Positions 1 to 4,410 of a stretch of 13,986 nt of DNA are shown one piece after another. The stretch covers positions 1 to 13,986 of the forward strand of contig JAWOGN010000066.1 in the NCBI GenBank assembly GCA_046496815.1, in the 5' to 3' direction. Within the stretch, counting starts at the first letter, position 1. The number at the start of each line of letters is the position of its first letter. This stretch comes from JAWOGN01 sp046496815. GTDB lineage: Bacteria; Desulfobacterota; DSM-4660; Desulfatiglandales; Desulfatiglandaceae. A program made the position numbers and the translations under genes. The notes below the pieces were generated by a model. That model was given only the letters and a program-made list of their open reading frames with translations. It was not told the origin of the DNA and did no database searches.

Positions 1-336
1 CGTGATGAAGTGGAGCGAGGTCAAGTGGTTGCGAAGCCGGGGACGATAACGCCGCACACGAAGTTCAAGGCGGAGGCGTACATCTTGACGAAGGAGGAGG
101 GGGGGCGTCACACGCCGTTTTTTAATGGATATCGGCCGCAGTTTTATTTTCGGACGACGGATGTAACGGGTGTGACGACGTTACCGGAGGGGGTTGAGAT
201 GGTGATGCCGGGGGACAATGTGTCCCTGGAGGTGAATTTAATCATGCCGATAGCGATGGAGAAGGAGTTGAGGTTTGCGATTCGCGAGGGCGGACGGACG
301 GTGGGTGCCGGCGTCATCAGCGAAATCGTCGAGTAA
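1..336 (+). CDS. tuf: Elongation factor Tu, C-terminal part (5' end outside window)
   Basis: EF-Tu carries aminoacyl-tRNA to the ribosomal A site as a GTP complex. The reading frame is open from base 1 and ends at TAA 334-336, giving the last 111 residues: the end of beta-barrel domain II and all of domain III. Visible signatures are VAKPGTITPH, GGRHTPFFNGYRPQF and YFRTTDVTG, which form the tRNA and elfamycin contact region, and they look intact. A second EF-Tu gene begins at 13724, so this is one of two copies. Codon use is odd for such a gene: all 11 Thr codons are ACG, all 7 Pro codons are CCG, and 5 of 6 Ala codons are GCG. The last ten codons instead use GCC, GTC and ATC. rpmG follows after 17 bases, which suggests co-transcription. 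The family call is secure; only the N-terminal part is missing. Confidence 0.97.
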   Translation, partial: RDEVERGQVVAKPGTITPHTKFKAEAYILTKEEGGRHTPFFNGYRPQFYFRTTDVTGVTTLPEGVEMVMPGDNVSLEVNLIMPIAMEKELRFAIREGGRTVGAGVISEIVE

Positions 337-353
337 AGGGAGGCTTTGCACGA

Positions 354-503
354 ATGCGAGATATTATAACACTGGCCTGTGAAGCGTGCAAAAACAGGAA
401 TTACACGACCACAAAAAATAAAAGAAAAACACCGGATAAGCTGAGTTTTAAGAAATATTGTCCATTTTGCAGATCTCACACGGTTCATAAGGAAACAAAA
501 TAG
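354..503 (+). CDS. rpmG: 50S ribosomal protein L33 (zinc-ribbon form)
   Basis: This is a 49-residue protein of the large ribosomal subunit, located near the E site. It begins MRDIITLACEACKNRNY and ends with HTVHKETK. Cysteines at residues 9, 12, 36 and 39 form two CxxC pairs, the zinc-binding (C+) form of L33. Length and basic composition fit the family. The ATG at 354 has a strong Shine-Dalgarno, AGGGAGG (337-343), about 10 bases upstream and starting just after the tuf stop. It lies between tuf and tRNA-Trp, a common arrangement ahead of secE-nusG. No alternative start is plausible, because the first CxxC is at residue 9. Confidence 0.96.
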   Translation: MRDIITLACEACKNRNYTTTKNKRKTPDKLSFKKYCPFCRSHTVHKETK

Positions 504-518
504 CTTTGCCCAAAATGC

Positions 519-595
519 AGGCCAGTAGCTCTAACGGCTAGAGCACCGGACTCCAAATCCGGGTGTTGGGGGTTCGAATCCCTCCTGGCCTGCCA
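519..595 (+). tRNA. trpT: tRNA-Trp (anticodon CCA), 3' CCA encoded
   Basis: A full cloverleaf can be folded. The acceptor stem pairs 519-525 with 585-591 (7 bp, all Watson-Crick). The D stem pairs 528-531 with 541-544. The anticodon stem pairs 546-550 with 558-562, with loop CTCCAAA and anticodon CCA at 553-555. The variable loop is 563-567. The T stem pairs 568-572 with 580-584 (one G-U) around loop TTCGAAT. The discriminator base is G592, as expected for bacterial tRNA-Trp, and CCA (593-595) is encoded. It sits between rpmG and secE, so it is probably cut out of the same transcript. UGG decoding is normal. Confidence 0.97.
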
Positions 596-679
596 ATTTT
601 TGTGCGCGGTTATGAGTGCGGGTGACACACGTTGGATGGCATTTTTCTCAACCGGTATGGTAATCGCCATTAGAAATCA

Positions 680-1057
680 ATGAAAAAACAGATGCCGAAA
701 GCAAAGAAAAAGAAAACCCTGAAGAAAAAGAGCCCGACGCCGAAAAAAACGCAGCGCTCGACTTCTAAGGAAACGCCTTTAGAAAAGAAGTCGACTCCCC
801 AAACGCCTGTGCGATCGAGTCCGGCAAAGGTTGCCGAAAAGAAAAGCACCGCAGACCGTGCTCCCCGTAAATACGTCAGTAAGGCGGGGCAGTTCCTGAG
901 GGAAGCAAAAATGGAACTGAAAAAAGTAAAATGGCCCACGCGGAAAGAGTTGCTGGCCTCCACGGCTGTTGTCATTGTGCTCACCCTGATCGTCGCGCTT
1001 TTTCTGGGGTTGGTTGATTTTGGGCTTATAAAGATTATTAAAGGTATCGTTGGATAA
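680..1057 (+). CDS. secE: Preprotein translocase subunit SecE, single-TM form with lysine-rich N-terminal tail
   Basis: SecE is the clamp subunit of the SecYEG protein-export channel in the inner membrane. The protein has 125 residues. Residues 1-64 are a low-complexity tail rich in Lys, Pro, Ser and Thr, with no membrane segment. Residues 65-91 form the amphipathic helix with the family signature ELKKVKWPTRKE (79-90). Residues about 93-115 form the single transmembrane helix. Enterobacterial SecE has two extra N-terminal transmembrane helices that are absent here. The ATG at 680 is the first possible start, since an in-frame TAG lies at 671-673. No convincing Shine-Dalgarno precedes it; an alternative ATG at 692 would remove four residues and also lacks one. 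nusG follows, the usual pairing. Confidence 0.95.
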   Translation: MKKQMPKAKKKKTLKKKSPTPKKTQRSTSKETPLEKKSTPQTPVRSSPAKVAEKKSTADRAPRKYVSKAGQFLREAKMELKKVKWPTRKELLASTAVVIVLTLIVALFLGLVDFGLIKIIKGIVG

Positions 1058-1293
1058 GCTTGGGTATCCTGACAAGGATAGACCGGAATCGGGCGGCGAA
1101 GGAATTGAAGCCGGTTGCTTCAATCTTGTTTTTCAATTCCTGGATTTACGAATATAGAGCCGATTTGCAGCAGTGTTCTTGGTGGGGGGGGAAGGGCCTT
1201 TCAACATTTTGCGCAAAGTAAATTTCTATGGGACTTACCCGGCTAAGGTGTTGGGAAAACAATTATGAACTTTATCGGGGCAAGGGTGTGGGT
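1058..1293 (+). promoter_or_regulatory. secE-nusG leader with overlapping alternative hairpins
   Basis: This 236-base gap holds no credible gene. TATCCT (1065-1070) and AGGATA (1075-1080) form a perfect hairpin with a GACA loop right after the secE stop. Further on, ATTGAAGC (1104-1111) pairs perfectly with GCTTCAAT (1117-1124) around a 5-base loop, and the T-rich stretch CTTGTTTTT (1125-1133) follows, a terminator-like shape with an AT-rich stem. The overlapping AGGAATTGAA (1100-1109) pairs perfectly with TTCAATTCCT (1132-1141). The two helices share 1104-1109 and cannot coexist. An 8-base G run (1184-1191) and the palindrome TTTGCGCAAA (1208-1217) follow. The pairings are visible in the sequence; a role as attenuator or antiterminator is inferred. 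Confidence 0.5.
1282..1286 (+). promoter_or_regulatory. Ribosome binding site fixing the nusG start
   Basis: AAGGG lies 7 bases before the GTG at 1294. It supports that codon over the in-frame ATG at 1228, whose extra 22 residues (MGLTRLRCWENNYE...) do not resemble NusG. An in-frame GTG at 1288 lies too close to this site. Confidence 0.6.
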
Positions 1294-1824
1294 GTGGATC
1301 TGAAATGGTACATCGTTCATACGTATTCAGGTTTTGAGAACAAGGTCAAGAAAAACCTGGAGGAGAGAATCAAGACCCTTGGATATGAAGCCTTTTTCGG
1401 TCAAATTGTCGTGCCGACTGAACAAGTCATCGAGCTCAAAAAAGGTCGAAAAAAGACCTCCTCCAGAAAATTTTACCCTGGATACATCCTGGTTCAGATG
1501 CTTTTGAACGAAGAGACGTGGCATGCCGTTAGAAACACCGCCAAGGTAACCGGCTTTGTTGGTGGAGAAATCAAACCCACACCGATTTCTGATGAGGAAG
1601 CCGAAAAAATTATCCATCAAATGGAAGAAGGGGTGAGTAAACCGAAACCCAAGTACCGCTTCGAAGAAGGAGATGAAGTCAGAGTCATAGACGGCCCTTT
1701 CAGCAATTTCCAAGGGATTGTGGAAGAAGTGAAGCCGGACAAGGAAAAGCTGAGGGTGCTCATTACCATATTTGGTCGTTCCACACCTGTTGAACTCGAG
1801 TTCATACAGGTGAATAAAATCTAG
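1294..1824 (+). CDS. nusG: Transcription termination/antitermination factor NusG
   Basis: NusG binds the RNA polymerase clamp and links it to ribosomal protein S10 or Rho, so it affects elongation, Rho termination and transcription-translation coupling. From GTG 1294 the protein has 176 residues, the usual family length. The NGN domain covers residues 1 to about 115, starting DLKWYIVHTYSGFENKV and containing the RKFYPGYILVQM strand (59-70). The linker is EGVSKPKPKYRFEEG. The KOW domain covers about 124-176, with GDEVRVIDGPFSNFQG (126-141). An in-frame ATG at 1228 gives a non-homologous extension, so GTG 1294 is preferred; the start is less certain than the identity. The stop at 1822-1824 lies 12 bases before rplK, so the genes are co-transcribed. 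The leader upstream has overlapping hairpins. Confidence 0.96.
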   Translation: MDLKWYIVHTYSGFENKVKKNLEERIKTLGYEAFFGQIVVPTEQVIELKKGRKKTSSRKFYPGYILVQMLLNEETWHAVRNTAKVTGFVGGEIKPTPISDEEAEKIIHQMEEGVSKPKPKYRFEEGDEVRVIDGPFSNFQGIVEEVKPDKEKLRVLITIFGRSTPVELEFIQVNKI

Positions 1825-1836
1825 AATGAGGTCAGC

Positions 1837-2265
1837 ATGGCGAAGAAGGTTATCGGATCTATCAAACTTCAAGTTAAGGGGGGGCAAGCCAACCCGTCTC
1901 CCCCCATCGGTCCTGCACTGGGACAGCACGGCGTCAATATTGCGGAGTTTTGTAAAGCATTTAATGCGAGGACTCAGGACCAATTGGGCACGGTTATTCC
2001 TGTGGTTATAACGATCTATGCAGACAGATCGTTTTCTTTCATAACCAAGACACCTCCGGCCTCCGTGCTCCTGAAGCAGGCGGCAAAAATTGCCAAGGGC
2101 TCCGGTGAGCCAAACCGTGAAAAAGTGGGAACGGTCACACGGAAGCAAGTGGAGGAGATCGCAAAACTCAAATTCGATGATTTAAACGCGTATGATTTAG
2201 ACAACGCCGTCAAGATTGTTGAGGGGACTGCAAGGAGTATGGGCGTCACGGTGACTGAATCTTAG
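1837..2265 (+). CDS. rplK: 50S ribosomal protein L11
   Basis: L11 binds 23S rRNA at the GTPase-associated centre and is the base of the stalk sensed by elongation factors and RelA. The protein has 142 residues, typical for the family. The N-terminal domain includes KGGQANPSPPIGPALGQHG (14-32), whose prolines 22 and 23 line the thiostrepton site and are unchanged. The C-terminal rRNA-binding domain covers about 72-142, including KTPPASVLLKQAA (71-83) and LNAYDLDNAVKIVEGTARSM (116-135). ATG 1837 follows the Shine-Dalgarno TGAGG (1827-1831) by 5 bases; this site begins just after the nusG stop, so translation may be coupled. rplA starts 19 bases downstream. A run of seven Gs falls inside codons 14-16 without breaking the frame. 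Confidence 0.98.
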   Translation: MAKKVIGSIKLQVKGGQANPSPPIGPALGQHGVNIAEFCKAFNARTQDQLGTVIPVVITIYADRSFSFITKTPPASVLLKQAAKIAKGSGEPNREKVGTVTRKQVEEIAKLKFDDLNAYDLDNAVKIVEGTARSMGVTVTES

Positions 2266-2284
2266 TTTGAGGGGAAGTGGAGAC

Positions 2285-2992
2285 ATGGCTCGTAAGGGGA
2301 AAAAGTTCAGAGAAAATCAGGAAAAAATCGAGAGACTGAAGAAGTACAATTGGGAAGAAGCAGTCCAATTGGCGATTGATTGTGCCTATGCTAAATTTGA
2401 CGAAAGCGTGGATTTGGCTGTTCGGTTGGGTGTGGACCCCAGACATGCGGATCAGATGGTTCGTGGCACGGTTGTCTTACCCAACGGCGTTGGAAAAGAC
2501 GTCCGAGTGGCTGTTTTTGCAAAAGGTGAAAAAGAGAAGGAAGCGGCCGAAGCAGGTGCCGACTATGTCGGTTCCGATGATCTCGTGGAAAAAATCCAAA
2601 CGGGATGGCTTGAGTTTGACAAGGCGATTGCCACACCGGATATGATGAGTTCCGTGGGGAAACTGGGACGTATCCTGGGACCGAGAGGCATGATGCCCAA
2701 TGCAAAGCTCGGGACCGTTACCTTTGATGTGGCTCGAGCCGTAAAAGAGATCAAGGCCGGGAAGATCGATTTCAAGGTCGAGAAGGCCGGTATCGTGCAT
2801 GCCCCCATGGGCAAAACATCGTTCGGTCCGGAAAAGCTTCTGGAGAACATTGCAGCCTTTATGGAGACAATCCTGCGATTGAAACCTCCCGCGAGTAAAG
2901 GGACCTATCTGAGAGGCATCGCCGTGTCTGCGAGTATGGGCCCGGGGATAAAAATTGACCCTGCATACATGAAAGACCTTTTGAACCGTTAA
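2285..2992 (+). CDS. rplA: 50S ribosomal protein L1
   Basis: L1 forms the mobile L1 stalk that helps release deacylated tRNA; in other bacteria it also represses its own L11-L1 mRNA. The protein has 235 residues, usual for the family. The most conserved stretch, GPRGMMPNAKLGTVT, lies at residues 132-146. The C-terminal part carries KAGIVHAPMGK and AFMETILRLKPPASKG. ATG 2285 is chosen because MARKGKKFRE matches the family N terminus and GAGGGGA (2269-2275) sits 9 bases upstream. The frame could open at TTG 2267, but that adds six unrelated residues. It is followed by the L10 leader, which separates it from rplJ by 180 bases. I saw no clear L1 mRNA-binding hairpin near rplK. Confidence 0.98.
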   Translation: MARKGKKFRENQEKIERLKKYNWEEAVQLAIDCAYAKFDESVDLAVRLGVDPRHADQMVRGTVVLPNGVGKDVRVAVFAKGEKEKEAAEAGADYVGSDDLVEKIQTGWLEFDKAIATPDMMSSVGKLGRILGPRGMMPNAKLGTVTFDVARAVKEIKAGKIDFKVEKAGIVHAPMGKTSFGPEKLLENIAAFMETILRLKPPASKGTYLRGIAVSASMGPGIKIDPAYMKDLLNR

Positions 2993-3010
2993 ATCAAAAG
3001 CAAACATATA

Positions 3011-3172
3011 TTTGGTCAAAGACAGTAGGTGCCTTAACGATCATTGGGAATGATTCCCAAATGTCGGCAGCGGGCTTAATGAGACAGGCCTACCGAGACT
3101 GATTCGAAGCAAATTGCATTTTTTGCGCCTCTGACTTTGACATAACAAGTGTCGAAAGGAGAGGAGGTGAAT
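3011..3172 (+). promoter_or_regulatory. L10 leader: autoregulatory RNA before rplJ-rplL
   Basis: The 5' part resembles the known L10 leader that binds the L10-L12 complex. GTAGG (3025-3029) pairs with CCTAC (3089-3093), GGUC (3014-3017) can pair with GACU (3097-3100) across an asymmetric internal loop, and a tight hairpin TTGGGAA (3044-3050)/TTCCCAA (3054-3060) with a 3-base loop sits inside. The 3' part can form a long hairpin: CCTCT (3128-3132), CTTT (3135-3138) and GACAT (3139-3143) pair with GTGTC (3149-3153), AAAG (3155-3158) and AGAGG (3160-3164). This reaches into the Shine-Dalgarno. GTCAAAG (3015-3021) is also fully complementary to CTTTGAC (3135-3141). Leader identity is by pattern recognition; the switch between the folds is inferred. 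Confidence 0.8.
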
Positions 3173-3691
3173 ATGAACAGGGAAGAAAAAAAAGCGCTTG
3201 TTGCTGATTTTTACAGTCGCTTTTCAAAGGCAAAAGGGACTTTCCTCGTTGATTATCAGGGCCTCAATGTGGAAGCCATGAATCGACTCAGAAAAGAGCT
3301 TCGGGATGTGGATGCTGAATTCCAAGTGGTAAAAAACAGGCTCTTGAAGTTGGCTTGTAAGGAAACACACGCAGCTTCACTGGAAGCGCACATGATCGGG
3401 CCGTCCGCCGTCGCATTGACCTATGACGACGTGATTGCATCTGCGAAAGTTCTGGCGAATTTCTCCAAGGAATTCAAGCAACTGCAGATCAAGGTCGGTC
3501 AGATATCCGGGAAGCGAATCGATGCGGAAGCCATTCGAAGATTGGCGGAGTTGCCCGGCAGAGATGTGCTTCTGGCCCAAGTTTTATCTGCCATGCAGGG
3601 CGTTCCTGCGTCTTTTGTGCGGGTCTTGAATGGGCTGATAGTCAAGCTGTTGTACGTGCTAAAGGCTATTGAGGAAGAAAAAGCGAATTAG
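3173..3691 (+). CDS. rplJ: 50S ribosomal protein L10
   Basis: L10 anchors L7/L12 dimers to the ribosome next to L11 and represses its own mRNA. The protein has 172 residues. The N-terminal globular domain starts MNREEKKALVADFYSRFSKA and has the family segment LRKELRDVDAEFQVVKNRLL. The C-terminal helix (about residues 130-172, rich in Leu, Val and Ala) is the docking site for L12 dimers. ATG 3173 follows a very strong Shine-Dalgarno, GGAGAGGAGGTGA (3158-3170). An in-frame GTG at 3149 would add eight residues and place the ribosome site inside the gene, so it is rejected. rplL follows after a 37-base gap. Confidence 0.97.
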   Translation: MNREEKKALVADFYSRFSKAKGTFLVDYQGLNVEAMNRLRKELRDVDAEFQVVKNRLLKLACKETHAASLEAHMIGPSAVALTYDDVIASAKVLANFSKEFKQLQIKVGQISGKRIDAEAIRRLAELPGRDVLLAQVLSAMQGVPASFVRVLNGLIVKLLYVLKAIEEEKAN

Positions 3692-3728
3692 TGCCGGAAA
3701 GAAAAATCACGGAGGTTTAAAATTAGAT

Positions 3729-4109
3729 ATGGCAGCAGATATCAAGAAAGAAGATGTAATCGAGTATATTTCCAACATGACTGTCCTCGAGTTATCCGAA
3801 CTCGTGAAAGAGCTGGAAGAGAAATTCGGCGTGAGCGCTGCAGCACCGATTGCCGTGGCGGCGGCACCGGCGGCAGAGGCGGAAGAGGTCGCTGAGCAAA
3901 CGGAATTTGACGTGGTTCTCACCGCTGTGGGGGACAAGAAGATCCAGGTCATAAAAGTCGTCCGTGCCATTACGGGTCTGGGGTTGAAAGAGGCAAAGGC
4001 GGTCGTAGACGGCGTGCCGGGTCCTGTGAAAGAAGGGGTTAGCAAGGACGATGCAGAGGGCATAAAGAGTCAACTCGAGGAAGCGGGCGCCACCGCGGAG
4101 ATTAAGTAG
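3729..4109 (+). CDS. rplL: 50S ribosomal protein L7/L12
   Basis: L7/L12 is the multi-copy stalk protein that recruits and stimulates translational GTPases. The protein has 126 residues, as usual. The N-terminal dimerisation domain is about 1-35. The flexible Ala/Pro/Glu-rich hinge is about 36-57 (SAAAPIAVAAAPAAEAEEVA). The C-terminal factor-binding domain is about 58-126, with the conserved helix KEAKAVVDGVPGPVKEGV (87-104). ATG 3729 is preceded by GGAGG (3711-3715), 13 bases away, a rather long spacing. The open frame extends upstream into rplJ, but that extension does not resemble L12. Downstream is a long structured gap before rpoB, where expression of the stalk genes and the polymerase genes could be set apart. 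Confidence 0.98.
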   Translation: MAADIKKEDVIEYISNMTVLELSELVKELEEKFGVSAAAPIAVAAAPAAEAEEVAEQTEFDVVLTAVGDKKIQVIKVVRAITGLGLKEAKAVVDGVPGPVKEGVSKDDAEGIKSQLEEAGATAEIK

Positions 4110-4410
4110 CGTCTGAACAAAAACCAGGGACTTTTTCCAAGATCAAGGGAGGTGAGAATCAAAACCACAGAAATACATGGAGTATTTCGAAGGTTATAAT
4201 TTGAGCCTCACCTCTCGCTATCGGCGGGAGGAAACATAACGGTATTCGATCGGGCACCATGTAGCGCCATCCGGTGCGGGGGTTGCGTTGCCCCGTGTGG
4301 GAAGTGAAAGGTGCCGTGATTGAATGAAGCAAATTTTAACGATCATTTTCGATTGCTGCCGGTAGAGCAGGGAATCGCAATGCGTCAAATTTTAGATTAG
4401 AGGAGATACC
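4110..4410 (+). promoter_or_regulatory. Structured rplL-rpoB intergenic region
   Basis: These 301 bases hold no credible gene. GGGAGGTGAG (4147-4156) pairs with CTCACCTCTC (4207-4216) over 10 bp (one G-U), enclosing a perfect 6-bp hairpin AAATAC (4171-4176)/GTATTT (4182-4187). Further on, GGCACC (4253-4258) can pair with GGTGCC (4310-4315), or its GCACC part with GGTGC (4273-4277), and CGGGG (4277-4281) can pair with CCCCG (4291-4295). ATTGC (4352-4356) can pair with GCAAT (4377-4381) just before the rpoB Shine-Dalgarno AGGAG (4401-4405). In E. coli this gap holds an attenuator and an RNase III site. A similar role here is inference from position and pairing. No convincing intrinsic terminator with a T tract was seen. 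Confidence 0.5.
4172..4200 (+). promoter_or_regulatory. Possible internal promoter for rpoBC
   Basis: A perfect -10 hexamer, TATAAT, lies at 4195-4200. The hexamer 17 bases upstream is AATACA (4172-4177), only 3 of 6 matches to TTGACA, and there is no TG extension before the -10. A start site would fall near 4207, at the right arm of the long stem, so such a transcript would lack the left arm. A weak rpoBC promoter in this gap is known in other bacteria; activity here is inferred. Confidence 0.35.

Noticed and set aside
485..670. Minus-strand open frame encoding a peptide with ARRDSNPQHPDLESGALAV
   Set aside because: This is the translation of the antisense of tRNA-Trp, a well-known false-gene pattern around tRNAs.
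1208..1217. Palindrome TTTGCGCAAA as an operator
   Set aside because: A 10-base palindrome occurs by chance fairly often and no second copy or known regulator motif supports it.
1228..1293. N-terminal extension of NusG from ATG 1228
   Set aside because: The 22 extra residues do not look like NusG, and GTG 1294 has a better-placed ribosome site and gives the normal length.
1265..1303. 12-codon upstream ORF starting ATG 1265 and overlapping the nusG start
   Set aside because: It has no ribosome site and its product (MNFIGARVWVWI) shows nothing suggestive. A short frame of this size is expected by chance.
1327..2148. Long open frame of 273 codons on the - strand across nusG and rplK
   Set aside because: It overlaps two certain conserved genes on the other strand, has no recognisable domain and no ribosome site. 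It is a shadow of their codon pattern.
3109..3126. GCAAA/TTTGC hairpin with a T run in the L10 leader as a terminator
   Set aside because: The stem is 5 bp and AT-rich, and the T run lies inside the loop and stem, not after it.
3149..3172. GTG start giving an L10 with eight more residues
   Set aside because: It would translate the Shine-Dalgarno itself; ATG 3173 has ideal spacing and the family N terminus.
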